Of a DNA stretch of 64,000 nucleotides, positions 24,185 to 35,483 are shown in pieces. Every line of letters begins with the position of its first letter. Position 1 is the first letter of the stretch. The notes under the pieces are model-generated. The model saw only the letters and a list, made by a program, of their open reading frames with translations. It had not been told where the DNA came from and made no database searches. The translations under genes were made by a program, and so were the position numbers. This stretch comes from Galeopsis tetrahit. Taxonomy: Eukaryota; Streptophyta; Magnoliopsida; Lamiales; Lamiaceae. The stretch is taken from assembly GCA_963675135.1 (NCBI GenBank), contig OY776119.1, positions 38,563,198 to 38,627,197 on the forward strand, in the 5' to 3' direction.

Positions 24185-24212
24185 CCCGCATAAAACGCGA
24201 GTTTTACACTAG
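24185..24212 (+). promoter_or_regulatory. Helitron 3' terminal hairpin and CTAG end (outer)
   Basis: The imperfect stem CCCGC/GCGAG (one mismatch) is followed by TTTTACACTAG, with T after it. It is less perfect than the inner Helitron's terminus, consistent with greater age. Confidence 0.8.
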
Positions 24213-24296
24213 TTCATTTATAATCCAAACATATAGAATGAATTTAGGTTGTGGATTTGAAATCCATAAGCCCAAATCCATCAACCGAATGCAGAT
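24213..24296. mobile_element. MITE B, right part
   Basis: TCCAAACATATAGAATGAATTTAGG and what follows match the right half of MITE A (9770-9847). The end is followed by TAA, as at the left end of MITE B (9848-9850), giving a TAA target duplication. Confidence 0.75.
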
Positions 24297-25129
24297 TAAA
24301 TGAATTTAGTCAACTGATGTATATATATTGGTTGCACGTTATGCGCGCAGTGATAGGTACATATTAATTACTTTATTGATCGAGATGCGTGTGTACAAAT
24401 ATAAAACTGATTTCTATAACGTGGGAAATCTTCAACTTAATCGCAGCTATTGTACTGGAAATTATAAATAGATTGGAAAAATTAAATTAAAAGTATATAA
24501 TATAGTAGAGTTCAAAACTCTGACTTTAAACGGGATTTTCGCAAGTAATCGGTGTGATTGGTCCCCAAAAATTAATCGATCCTTGGATCGAATTATCTGA
24601 GACTTAAAAAAAAATGTATGTTAGAATGATAATTAAAGATTTAGTCAACTAATGTATATATTTTGGCTGAGAATATTTCATTTTACTTCATGTACTAATA
24701 GACCTGATCCATTTATATCCTTTAAGATTTAACCTTTCCAATTTACGTCATTCTTAGTCCAATTTGTATCATTTTTACTGAGTTTTTTTTCAAACTCACC
24801 AGAAATATGAGCATGCGACTCGCATGTATAGAATAAATTGAAATTTCTGTCAAATAGTACAATTTACGTCCCTTAAATTTAAAAAAAAAAAGATAAAATC
24901 ACGTTAATTAAATATCTGAAAATCAAATAGAAAATTTAATTTAATATTCTATAATTTAAAAAATCTGAAAATAAAATTGTAAAAGTCTCATTAAAATTTC
25001 TAAAAGTATAATTAAATATCTTAAAATCTCATTAAAATTAAAAATTTAATGAATTAAAAATTATTTTTTCTACTCTTTCGATGTGGGATATAATCAAATT
25101 TATATGCTTATTAAAAAATAGCTAGGAAA
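24297..25129. other. AT-rich intergenic DNA
   Basis: No gene. A 30-bp imperfect direct repeat (core TTTAGTCAACTGATGTATATAT near 24303, TTTAGTCAACTAATGTATAT near 24642) brackets about 340 bp. It could be a decayed insertion or a local duplication. Confidence 0.4.
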
Positions 25130-25333
25130 GTTTTCGTTGGTAAATTAAAAAAAAAATCACCTACAATCGTTTCGATAGGGAAATGCGGTTTTGCCTACGG
25201 ATTATTTTGTAGGTAAATCACCATCAGATTTTTCCTTGGTAATTTCGTGGGTGAAAATGTGTAAAATAATTTATAAAGACAAAATTATTTTCGTTGGAAA
25301 ATTTTGTAGGCAATTCAACAATTTCTTGTAGTG
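25130..25333 (-). mobile_element. CACTA element terminus, solitary
   Basis: On the minus strand it begins CACTACAAGAAATTG at 25333. It continues with repeated CCTACAAAA/CCAACGAAAA-type subterminal motifs on both strands. A matching opposite end was not found nearby, so this is a truncated element or a short derivative. It has no ORF. Confidence 0.6.
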
Positions 25334-25530
25334 TAATATAGTTTAGAAGTACATTTCTCTAAAATTCTCATTTGCTTACTACTTATTGTTTACGTATTTG
25401 TTAGATATTGTTTTTCACATTTTTTTGCTTAGTATATAGTCATATATGCTCTGATTTAACTTATGATTTTTTTAAGTTTATATGTTTTGTAAATAAGTAT
25501 ATTGGTTATACTTATTTTGGTTTTGGATGA

Positions 25531-25752
25531 GATCACATTGTTCTTATGGCACAGATCTTTGTGAAATCATTCTTGGTCTTTTTCTGATTTGATCCAACTG
25601 TTACAACAGATATTGTCTTAACTAGTATTTAGACTTGATGTTGATCACACTGTTCTTATGGAACGGATCTTTGTGAAATCATTCTTGGTCTTTTTCTGAT
25701 TTGATCCAACAGTTACAACAGGTATTATCTTGACTAGTACTTAGACTTGATG
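25531..25752. repeat. 112-bp tandem duplication
   Basis: Two adjacent copies (25531-25642 and 25643-25752) start GATCACA(T/C)TGTTCTTATGG and end ACTTAGACTTGATGT-like. They are about 90 percent identical. No coding potential was seen. Confidence 0.9.
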
Positions 25753-25845
25753 TTCACCTCACCTAAATACATAATAATGAGTATGTATAGAAATATATGT
25801 GTATCAGGTGTGTTGTAGTCGAAAGGCCAAATTAGGGCAAATTGT

Positions 25846-25890
25846 AGATGTTGTTAAAATATAAATGTCTTAACATTATTAACAACATCT
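25846..25890. repeat. 12-bp perfect inverted repeat
   Basis: AGATGTTGTTAA (25846-25857) and TTAACAACATCT (25879-25890) are separated by 21 bases. They could fold as a hairpin. No transposon end or target duplication was identified. The rest of 25753-26119 holds nothing recognised. Confidence 0.7.
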
Positions 25891-26119
25891 GAATTCGATC
25901 TTTCTTAATTTTTTCTAAGTCATTTTCTGAATGTTATATTAAATGTTGCTCTGATTGTTATCACATGCAGATGTCGATCTAGAAGCTTTTACAAGAGTTT
26001 GGAACCTGAAAAATTCTGAAACCAATGAGAACGCCCTAGATCAGCCTAGAACATGGTGGAACGACCTGGAACATTGTGGAAGGATCTAGAGAGATCATGG
26101 GGGTTGAGATCCTAAAAAA

Positions 26120-26953
26120 TGTTGGGATAAACACACGAATAATAGTACACAATTATTCGTCTACGTAGCGGAATGATCAATTATCCATCTCTTGTGTGAA
26201 TCTGGCAAGAAATAATACTAAACAACAATGCACAATAACGCAATCAACACAACAATAACACAAGCAATTTTTACGTGGAAAATCTCCTCAATGGAAGGAG
26301 TAAAAACCACGGGACCGTAGTCAACCCAAAAGCTTCACTATGACAAGAATCCAAGTATTACAATCTTTTACAACAAATATTCAACTACAAACTTATCAAG
26401 ATACACAATACTTGATAACTACAATGAGATAAGAAAGATCTCACCAACAACACCAATCTGTCTGTCACTGTTCCCGACGCCCAAAAGCTCGGAATCCAAT
26501 CTCCACCGTCCAGAATACACTACAATGCCTCCTGAACGTTCTGTCCAATTTACAGATCGATCCAACGGTTGGTTTGTGAGAAACGGTCTCTTAAACTCAG
26601 CTGCGCAGAAGTGAATCGCCCAGAAAAACAGACCTTCTGTTTGTGGCTTTTCCCGACAATACAGAGCTCCAACAACGATCTCCACCGTTCAGAATGTACC
26701 TTGACGAGTCCTGAACGTGCTGTTCAAAATCAGCTCGATCCAACGGTTGAAACTCAAAATATTGCTTCTACAAAATTCTCACTCTTGGAATTCTCTCAAA
26801 ACGTGAATGCCTCCTTTTTTCTCTATCTTCTTACACTCTATCCAGATGTCTTCTAGGGTTAGGGTAAGTTATCTCCAAAATGTTGTGCCTATTTGGGCCT
26901 CTCAAGTATGTTGGCTATTGGGCTTCTCCACATGTTGGAAACCCAACCCAACA
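26120..26953 (-). repeat. 3' LTR of the truncated copia element (834 bp)
   Basis: On the minus strand it begins TGTTGGGTTGGG at 26953, right after the polypurine tract, and ends TTATCCCAACA at 26120. The ORFs within it are incidental. A run of A flanks the 26120 side, so a target duplication cannot be judged. Confidence 0.85.
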
Positions 26954-26968
26954 AATCTCCCCCTTTCC
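26954..26968 (-). promoter_or_regulatory. polypurine tract
   Basis: The minus strand reads GGAAAGGGGGAGATT immediately before the LTR start, the usual plus-strand priming site of copia elements. The pol stop region abuts it, as in TNT1-like elements. Confidence 0.9.
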
Positions 26969-26970
26969 GA

Positions 26971-29900
26971 CTATGTGGAGAGACTAGCCATTCCGGCTAT
27001 CTCACGACAAACCTCAAGCTTGTCCCTAGGCAATGCCTTTGTCATCATGTCAGCACCATTGTCATTCGTATGAACCTTTTCAAGTTCACGCAACTTATCA
27101 TTGATTGCATTTCTCATCCAATGATATCTCACGTGAATGTTCTTTGATCTTGAGTGAAAAGATGAATTCTTACTAAGATGAATAACACTTTGATTATCAC
27201 AAAGTACTACATACCTTTCTTGCTTGAGACCAATATCCTCCATAAATCTTTTGTACCATAACACACTTTTGCAATCTTGAGTGCCATGACACTGCACCAC
27301 CTGAGAATGTTATCAGGTAGACTGAAATTGACTTTCTAGTATCCACATCTGATGCCATATCTGCGTCGGTGTATCCAACTAACTCGGGTTCTCCACCTCC
27401 AAAGGTGAGTGTCAACTTAGATGTACCATGTAGATATCTCATTATCCACTTCACAACATTCCAATGCTCCTTTCCCGGATTAGAAAAATAACGACTAACA
27501 ACACCGACTGCATGAGCTATGTCAGGCCTCGTGCACACCATCGCATACATCAAACTTCCAACAGCTGAAGCATATGGAACTCTTCTCATATCTTCCTTTT
27601 CTTCATCGGATGAAGGGCTGTGATGAGCACCGAGCTTATAGTGAGTTGCAAGAGGAGAACCAACCATTTTAGCTTTGCTCATGTTGAATCTCTCAAGCAC
27701 TTTCTCAATATATTGCTCTTGTGATAAGTGCAGCTTCTTATTTGCTCTGTCTCGTGAGATGTTGATGCCAAGAATTTTCTTTGCTGGTCCCAAATCCTTC
27801 ATGGCAAAGGATTTGCTCAACTGCTTCTTCAACCTGTCAATTCTTGAGACATTTTTGCCAACAATCAATATATCATCAACGTAGAGCGACAATAAGATGA
27901 AATCATCATCTGAGAATCTCTGCACAAATACACAGTGATCAAAAATGGTCTTTTGGTAGCCTAGCTCCCCCATATCTAACTCAAACTTCTCATACCACAA
28001 TGTAGCTTGTTTAAACCGTAGAGACTTTTCTTCAGTTTGCACACATGATCTTCTTTTCCTTTCACCTCAAAACCTTCAGGTTGTGCCATGTACATTTTGT
28101 TTATCTAACACACCATGAAGAAAAGCGGTTTTGACATCCATTTGTTCAACTTCCAAATCAAGGCTAGCTGCCAAACCAAGCACACAAAATCGGATGGAAG
28201 ACATCTTGACAACTAGAGAAAATATCTCATCAAAATCAATCCCCGCTTTCTGACTGAAACCTTTGACAACCAATTTTGCTTTGAATCGTGGCTTTGAGGT
28301 GTGCTCTTCTTGCTTTATCTTGTACACCTACTTTTTCTTTAAAACACTTTTTCCTTTTGGTAGTTTCACTAGATCAAATGTGTCATTGTCATGCAAAGAC
28401 TTCATCTCGTCTTTCATTGCTTTCAACCACTCACTTTTGTGTTCGCCTTGTATTGCTTCTTCATAACATTCAGGCTCTCCCCCATCGGCTAGAAGCACAT
28501 ACTGATGAGGAGGATACATCTTAGAAGGAACACGAGGTCTGTGTGTTCTTCTAAGCGGTTCTTGAGGTTCTGGTGGTGGTAACTGTTGATTATCACCATC
28601 TTCCTCTTCGAAAGGACCATCATCATTACCAAGATCAGGCTGATCTTGATTCTCCTCTCCATCTTCAGTTGGACCTTGATCATGAAGAACTATATCCAAG
28701 TCACTCAAGTCGCCACTAGGAGTAGGAACTGATCTTTTATGGTTTGATCCTCAACGAACACATCATCTCGACTTCTAACAAGTTTCTTTTCCACTAGATC
28801 ATATATATAATCTGTATCCAAACTCATCTTGACCATAACCAAGAAACACACACTATCGGGTCTTCATGTCTAACTTAGATCTTTCATCCTTGGGAATGTG
28901 GACAAATGCTTTACATCTAAAGACACGCAAATGATCATAGAAAATATCATTTCCCGACCAAACTCTATCCGGAACATCAAAATCTAAAGGAACACATGGT
29001 GTAAGATTTAAGACATGTACAACCGTACTCAAGGCCTCACCCTAAAATGATGTAGACAATCCTGCTTCTGAAAGCAAACATCTTACTCTCTCAACCAATG
29101 TTTTGTTCATCCTTTCAGCAAGACCATTCAACTGTGGAGTCTTTGGAGGAGTCTTTTGATGTCTGATGCCTTGCTGCTTGCAATACTCATCAAAAGGACC
29201 AATGTATTAACCTTCATTATCTGTCCTGATGCACTTCAGCTTCTTCCCTGTTTGCCTCTCAACTAAGGCATGACATTGTTTGAACACATCAAACACTTGG
29301 TCTTTCGTCTTCAACGAGTAGATCCAAGTCTTTCTTGAGTGATCATCTATAAATGTAACAAAATATAAAGAACCACCAAGAGTTCTAGTTTTCATATGGC
29401 CACAAACATCAGAATATATTAAATTAATAGTACCTGACGCTCTGGAAGGAGTGGACGTCTTGAAAGAAACTCTAGTTTGTTTTCCTGCCAAACAGTGACC
29501 ATACTTCTTCAGGAATGCATTCTTCAAATCTGGAATGCGATTTTCTTTCTCCAAAATCTTCAATCCATTCTCACTGATGTGGCTGAGTCTGTTATGGCAC
29601 AACTCAATCTTTCCTTCATTCTCAATAGCATTTATGGAGCGATCAAGTAGTTTTGCGTGCATTAAGTACAATGAGGAGTACTTTTGACCTCTTGCAATCA
29701 CCATTGAGCCTCTTGTGAGTTTCCACTGACCATCAAAGAACAAACTGCAGAAACCTTCATCATCAAGTTTTCCAACAGATATAGAGTTAAAACGAAGTTC
29801 AGGTACATGTTTGACATTTTTCAAAACTAGTGTACCACCATTACTAGTCTGCAAACACACATCTCCAACGCTAATGGCTTTAGCTAAGCCATCATCACCC

Positions 29901-29989
29901 ATCTTGATGTTCCCAAAGTCACCCGACGTGTAGGTTGTTAAAATATCTCTCCGAGATGTAGTATGTATGGATGCACCACTATCAACTAC
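26971..29989 (-). pseudogene. pol: copia pol (PR-IN-RT-RH), inactivated
   Basis: Protease VVDSGAS is readable near 29960-29980, just after an in-frame TAG that follows Gag. The protease/integrase frame 29207-29902 contains ELCHNRLSHIS, CLAGKQTR, IYSDVCGHM and CIRTDNEG. It stops there, but integrase sequence (PPKTPQLNGLAERMNKTLVE) is readable beyond, through more stops. The linker frame is 28328-28708. RT N-terminus 28076-28327 (LEVEQMDVKTAFLHG). RT core 27197-28042 with SLYVDDILIVG intact. The RNase H end 26971-27300 (VLCDNQSVIHLSKN ... DMMTKAL) is in a shifted frame. There are at least five disruptions. Confidence 0.88.
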
Positions 29990-30664
29990 CTAACTGCTCT
30001 CACTTTGTGCAAGATTGACAACTCCACAATCACGAAAGATAAGAAAGTCACCTGTCACGGCGGACACCCGATCATCATCTTTCGCTTCTTCATTTCTCTT
30101 TTCTTTTCCTTTATCTTTCTTGTCATTTTGCTTGGGCTTTCTACAATTCTTCATTATGTGTCCTGGAGTGCCACAGTTCCAACACTGAACTTTGCCATAC
30201 CTGTTGGATTTGCTTCTGCCTTTCTGTTTGCCTTTTGGACCTCTATTTTTACTTCTCCCCCTCCTCTCTGTGACCAAAACATCTGACTGTTGAAAAGAGC
30301 CTTGTGATTTTCTCCTCATTCCCTCATTCAAAACGCTGCCCTTAACTAAATCCATGGTAATGGTGCCATCTGGGGCAGAATTAGACAACGATGTCCTAAA
30401 AGTCTCCCATGAATCCGGCAGTGTACCAAGGAGCCATAAACCTTGTACTTCATCTTCAAACTTGATATTCATTCCTGCCAACTGGTTAATGACACCTTGA
30501 ATTGAATTCAAATGATCAGTCATAGGAGTGCCATCTCTGAACTTAGAGTTCATCAACTGCTTGATTAAGAACAACTTATTGTTCCCAGTTTTCCTAGAAT
30601 ATAATTGCTCCACCTTTTCCCATAATGCTCGTGCATTAGTTTCTCCACTAACATGGTTCAACAC
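29990..30664 (-). pseudogene. gag: copia gag, N-terminally truncated
   Basis: The 224-residue frame starts inside the Gag domain (ETNARALWEKVEQLY). It continues through the UBN2-type region (NKLFLIKQLMNSKFRDG) and ends after a CX2CX4HX4C zinc knuckle (CWNCGTPGHIMKNC) with a basic K/R-rich flank. A TAG separates it from the in-frame protease, where the family usually has Trp. About 90 N-terminal residues, including the usual FDGxNFxxWKxxM motif, are missing at 30665, so this end is a truncation and not a start. Confidence 0.85.
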
Positions 30665-30735
30665 ATTATCATCTACCCACTACCTAATGTAACCACACAC
30701 TAGTTTTGGCTAATTAAGGTATGGTGGGTTTAAAG

Positions 30736-30980
30736 ATGAATAAGAATTGTATTGTTGCTATTTTAGCACATTCTTAGTCTTGATTGAATTAGCAGCAGTC
30801 GTTCCCGCGCAAGCTCAACCGAAATGTTGCACGAAATGCCTGCTCGATTATGACGAGTGCGTGCAAAGTGATTTTTCCCCAAGGGATTTATTGCCTGGCG
30901 AGATCTGCGCAGTAATATGTAAGGCAGAAGAAACCAATTGTCTTCTTATACACTGCACTGGTTGTCCCTCAGTACTTTAG
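30736..30980 (+). pseudogene. small secreted cysteine-rich peptide gene, one frameshift in the signal peptide
   Basis: An ATG at 30736 opens MNKNCIVAILAHS and hits a stop. One frame over, the sequence continues LVLIELAAVVPAQAQ and then a mature-peptide-like part with nine cysteines: a CC pair, then CxxC-spaced residues towards the stop at 30980. Joined, this looks like a hydrophobic signal peptide followed by a short Cys-rich secreted peptide. A one-base deletion near 30775 explains the break. The family was not recognised. No transposon frame overlaps it and no clear promoter was identified. It may be a real small gene with a sequencing error, or a pseudogene. Confidence 0.5.
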
Positions 30981-31467
30981 GACTAATTAATGATCAAGGG
31001 ATATCTATCTTGCATATTGATATGACATAATGATATGTAAAAACCTCTTCCTTGCATTGGTCTGAGAGAAGGGCCCCTGAGTTTGCCTCCTCCGACTCGC
31101 CAGAACAGGAACAGGAATAGCTCGTCCCAAAAGGTTTTCGGCACCAGGTCTGATCCTAATAGAAAATTCCATAGTGATGTAACATAATGCTGCAGGTCCA
31201 GGAAAGAAGAGCTATTGATTAGAAACCAAAACAAGAGCTGATCACTTCTCTTCAGGACCAGGATCAGAAAAATCCCTACCCGTGATATGGGTCATGATCT
31301 GATCAGATCCCTTCAGGATCTGATCTGATATTGATACCCCCATCTCTAACATGACCAGATCTGATGAGCATGGACAGGGGAATAAGGGTCCTCATTCGGT
31401 CTTCTCCGCAAAGGACCAGGGCCAGGATGATAAATTGTCTTGGTTGACAAGGATGAGCAAGCAATCT
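30981..31467. other. unassigned sequence with ATCTGATC-rich repeats
   Basis: No ORF of note. Between about 31250 and 31370 there is a cluster of AGGACCAGGATC, GATCTGATCAGATC and CAGATCTGATGAG motifs, short overlapping palindromes. Function unknown. Confidence 0.4.
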
Positions 31468-31910
31468 TGATGTGTCAGAATATCTCTGAATACCTCTGCA
31501 AATGTATGCGCACTACCCGAACAATCAGTTATGTGTCAGAGTCGTACCATGACGTGGCACTATTTGTAACAAACCCTACAGGCGAGTTTACGTATATACC
31601 CTTCAAGAACCAGGTATTAAAGCACCCCTTTTCATTTTAAAGGAGGCTAAGTTACTTTTATTACTATTCACTCTCATATACAAAATACTCTTATCTTCTC
31701 CATCGTGCTCGACTGACTTGAGCGTCGGAGGTCCGTCGCCGAACACCCCTCCGGCCCGGTTTGTGTGCAGGTCCTCACCTCATCAAGGACGTGCATCATT
31801 ATTCAACATCCAAGAATTTGCAAAGGCCTCATTTAGGCATTTCTTGTTTCTATCCTTTTTTGATTGTGTTCCTTATCATTCACTCCTGTGAATTTGATAA
31901 GGTCACATCA
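31468..31910 (+). repeat. putative LTR of a Ty3/gypsy-type element (443 bp)
   Basis: It opens TGATGTG and closes CACATCA, a 7-bp terminal inverted repeat. It lies two bases upstream of a gypsy-type primer site (31913). A partner LTR was not found in the window. The left border rests only on the terminal repeat and could be off. Confidence 0.6.
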
Positions 31911-31912
31911 AA

Positions 31913-31930
31913 TGGCGCCGTCTGTGGGAA
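31913..31930 (+). promoter_or_regulatory. gypsy-type primer-binding site (tRNA-Asp type)
   Basis: TGGCGCCGTCTGTGGGAA matches the primer-site form common in plant Ty3/gypsy elements of the Tat/Athila side. Its first bases are complementary to a tRNA-Asp 3' end. It is two bases after the LTR end. Confidence 0.8.
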
Positions 31931-33979
31931 ATCTGAGCTAAGGCGTGAGGATTTCCAAATTTAGGGGTATACGTGAGAGCTACTTCCAGAAATTTCAAAG
32001 ATATTGAAGAAGCCGATTCTGTTTATAGGATACGACAAATGCCCCAAATCCCAGATTTGAAAAACTCTTGTGTAAAGTCCTGTGGAGCATCAATCGTGTG
32101 ACGATGCCACATGACTGCGGTGGCGGTGTTCCTCGCTTGCATTACGTTTTTGTTGCCTCCCAATATTCGAAGAAGAAGCCTCTGCAGCGTCATACGGTCT
32201 TATTTCCACCGCCGATCGTTGCGACAAAGCCTCGCGCAAGAGCAGCTACTGCTCAGATCTGCGCCGCCGCGCCGTTTCACTACATCGCTCTTATGTCACT
32301 ATTTCTCGCCTTCACAAAGCCCTAATCTACGCGCTGTCAAGCCGGGGCTCAGATTGCTCAACTCGAAGATGAGTTTTGCAGCAACACACACACACCCTAC
32401 ATTTCTTCAATTTTTATAGTTGTTCATGTCTCTGAACTCTATATTTGTATGTTTTCATTTTTGTTCTCTCTCTGCTAATGAACGAACCTATTTTGTGTTG
32501 CTGAGGTCGACGGAGATAGAGCCGGATAAGTCGATGGAGTTTTTAAAAAAAAAAAAAAAGGGAAGGAGGGACAGTGAGAGAGGGATTGCTCCTCTCTGTT
32601 TGCCAATGATTTTCCAATTGATTTGCCTTATAGCGCTTCAGTTTGGCCTTGGTGCTCAAGCATTTGGTAGGATTCTCCACGATCCAACAATGAATGGTCA
32701 TAAGGTATGGTGTGCGGCATTAAATTGCGAATCAGGTAAATTATGAATTTCCTATGATGATTGATCTGAATATTCGATTTAATTCATAAATACTCATGCC
32801 CCTGCTTGGCACACTATAATGTGTTGAATGAATTGTGTAAGTGTGACATGGCTTCTTGGCTTCATTTGCATCATCCTTTGTTTTCAGAAATCTCTCCTCT
32901 TCTAGACTAGAATGCTCATGCTGAGAAATTATGGTTATTATGCCTTAAAGATTTGTAGTTTCTTTTTTGAGAACTCCATACTCACATTACACATGCATGG
33001 AGGATCTGAACCTTATTTGATGGTAAACCTTGAATTGTGTAGTTTTGTAAAATCTCCCAATTACTTGGCTTTATATTGAATTTTAGAACCTGAAGATTTT
33101 CTGAAAATTAATACCAGAATGAAAGAAGAAAGGATAAACTGAGCTTTATTGAAGGATATAATTAAAAGGCCTAATGGCTTACAAGGCACCTAAAAAGATT
33201 GTTGATGGCTTTAGTTGTTCCATATACGTGATTAAAAATTATAATAATAATAAAATAATGCAAGCCAATCTTATGACTTAGACGCATGGGTATACAATTC
33301 TGGTCGGTACAATCACACTATCAGTTTGTCAAAGTTTCTGAATTCAGTGTCTGTATGTTCATTTTTGAATTGGAGAATAAAGGGAACATCATATGATTTT
33401 AAAAATTGGCAAAGAGAAAGAGGTGGTTCCCTGGAACCTGGCTGCAATTATGAAAAATTGTTGAATCCTTGCCTAAGGTTGATTGTAAATTTTATGTGAA
33501 AATTCTTATGTTGGTGATGCGAGTCAATGGATAAACCAAGGGGAATTTCGAGAAGGCTCGATAGCCCCAGAGCGGAAACCTGCAATCTGAAAATTTAGAG
33601 AACTTCCAAATCTGATACAGGGAGAATTCCGTTCAACAGTTTTTCATTTCTAATTTTTCATTTAGTTGGGTAGTTGGAATCTTAACACCGTGGCTTTTCT
33701 TATTCGTGCATCAGGCCAGGTCTGCTCGTTGTTGAGCACAACCTAAAATTCAAGGAAAGCGAGCTGACGAGCTCTGCCTCTACTTCTTGATTCAAGGTGC
33801 AAGTACCCTACTCCCAATCTAAACTTGTAATTCTCAGAGGCAACAAAGGTGATGTCCTCCACTTAATTCTTAATTCTCGGCATGAAAAACAAGAGAGCAA
33901 GAAGGAAAATATAACTCAGAAGAAGAGTATATTTAGTCCCTTGTTCGCGAGGGTGTTAACGCAAAGGTCCTGGATCTAG
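31931..33979 (+). other. interior following the gypsy-type primer site, no recognised domain
   Basis: No gag, protease or RT domain was found. A leader-like stretch runs to about 32090. A GC-richer part (32100-32350) follows. An open stretch 32420-32746 then contains a hydrophobic segment (LICLIALQFGLGAQAF, about 32620-32667) and ends at a donor-like CAG|GTAAAT at about 32736. This could be a captured exon but I do not recognise it. The rest (32750-33979) is AT-rich. The Sirevirus at 33985 entered this sequence, which resumes at 47376. Confidence 0.4.
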
Positions 33980-33984
33980 CTTGA
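33980..33984 (+). repeat. target-site duplication, left copy (CTTGA)
   Basis: CTTGA precedes the 5' LTR here and follows the 3' LTR at 47371-47375, the 5-bp duplication expected of copia integration. Confidence 0.95.
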
Positions 33985-35285
33985 TGTTGGGATATGAATC
34001 CTAGACAAGTTCTAAATGATGAAAAGATAAGATGAAGTTTTGATAAGCCAAAAATAGTTTGAATATTTTTTAAGTGTTGACTAATCTAGTCTAGTTGAGT
34101 TGAAGTCATCTTGAACAGATCAGTAGAGTTCACATGAAAAGAAAAGTATTGTTTATATTTAAAAGATAAGTACGATTTATAAGTACTTCATATTTGTTGT
34201 TTGAATATGTTAGATTGTTATTGAGCTATAATTGTTGTATAGAGCTCATGATATTTCTATAGATTTGTTGTATAGATTTATAAGTTGACTAAGCTTGTAT
34301 TATAAAAGCTTAAGGTAATGTAATAGTCTTGTTAGGTTAGATGATAGGACTAGATTAGTTCTATTAGAAGTCTACTGCACAAGAAGAGAAGACCAGTCTA
34401 CTACTCAAGACAGGTGGACTACAAGACAAGTGCATCTACTAGACTACACAAGACAAGTTAACATGAAGTTAGTTACAAATACGCGTGAAAGATAAGGATG
34501 GAGAAGTTAGTTATGGAATAACTAATTCGTAACAAGAAACGCGTGTATGGATAAGAAGATTCAGTTGAAATCAGTTATCAAGAAAGGTTGGTTACAACTA
34601 CCTGAGTTCTTGAAGTTCGAAGTCTATAAATACTTGAAGGAGTTTATCATTTGAAGACTACTGATTACTGAGGTACTGATAGGACTACTGAGATATTGAT
34701 ACTGCAAGCATTGTTGAAGATTCAAGTGAAGAAATTTCTCTCAGAGATTGAAGTTCAGAAAGTAAAGCTACACAAGACAAGTGAAGATCAGGAGGCTACT
34801 ACTGAACAAAGAGAAGTTTTATTTTCGTTTTACTGTTTCAAGTTGTTAGATACTTGTTAATCGCTAGTAAGATCGAAGAGGCACTTGGTAGTGTTATCGA
34901 GAAGATCTAAGTCTTATTTCTTGGGACTTAAAGCCACAAGAACATGTTACTCCATTGGACGAGTTAATAAGAATTTCACAACTGGGTTTGTGAGAGTGGA
35001 TGTAGACAAGTTGTCGAACCACTATAAATCTCGTGTTTGATTTACTTTACTGTTTTGATTGTTTAAATTGCTTAATTGTTTTAACTACTTAACTGAACTT
35101 GACTAGTTGAGTATAGAACAGAGTTCTCGAATCTAAGTTGAGTATAATCTTGAATTGGGCTCATTGATAATTTCGTATTCCGCATATTGTACTTTGATAT
35201 TTCGAAAGATTTTTGAAAAGTCTATTCACCCCCCTCTAGACATTTTCACTAGCTTACTCGTTATTAACTCAACTTGGGACCAACA
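33985..35285 (+). repeat. 5' LTR (1301 bp)
   Basis: It runs from TGTTGGGATATGAATCC to GGGACCAACA. A TATAAATA box at 34625-34632 is the probable promoter of the element's genomic RNA. The 3' LTR carries the same box at 46711-46718. Confidence 0.97.
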
Positions 35286-35287
35286 AG

Positions 35288-35300
35288 TGGTATCAGAGCA
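35288..35300 (+). promoter_or_regulatory. primer-binding site (tRNA-iMet type)
   Basis: TGGTATCAGAGCA lies two bases after the LTR and is complementary to the initiator tRNA-Met 3' end. A leader of 183 bases separates it from the gag start. Confidence 0.95.
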
Positions 35301-35483
35301 GTAGTTTACGAACTGCTGTTTCTTGATAACCAACACAAGACTTGGGTGAAAGTCTTGGTCCAAGATCATATTTGCTTTCGTATTCTTGATCAATATTCGT
35401 GATATATTTGTTTCTTGTTCCCTGTTCTTGACATATCTGTTATTCTTGATCATAACTCTACTTAGCACTTATTTCTTGAAATC

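Larger units (their letters stand above)
10007..24212 (+). mobile_element. outer Helitron, 14.2 kb, inserted into MITE B
   Basis: The 5' end is TC (TCTATATATATA at 10007). The 3' end is CTAG at 24209-24212, preceded by an imperfect hairpin (CCCGC/GCGAG, 24185-24201). The flanks are A (10006) and T (24213), the Helitron rule. Removing the interval joins the two halves of a MITE matching the complete copy at 9611-9847, which independently confirms both borders. Near the 3' end is the C-terminal relic of a Helitron helicase in the expected orientation (23435-24055). The rest is AT-rich DNA, tandem repeats, three SINEs and a second nested Helitron. No Rep domain was seen, so this copy is non-autonomous. 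Confidence 0.88.
26120..30665 (-). mobile_element. truncated TNT1-like Ty1/copia retrotransposon
   Basis: On the minus strand it has gag (C-terminal two thirds, from 30664), protease, integrase, RT and RNase H, then a polypurine tract and a 3' LTR at 26120-26953. The 5' LTR, primer site and N-terminal part of Gag are missing. Homology stops at about 30665. Gag and Pol lie in one frame, as in TNT1/Tork-type elements, unlike the Sireviruses in this window. Multiple nonsense and frameshift changes make it inactive. Confidence 0.88.

Noticed and set aside
34000..35285. Possible solo LTRs at 33985 and 46071
   Set aside because: Matching CTTGA duplications, primer site and polypurine tract show that they are the two LTRs of one element.
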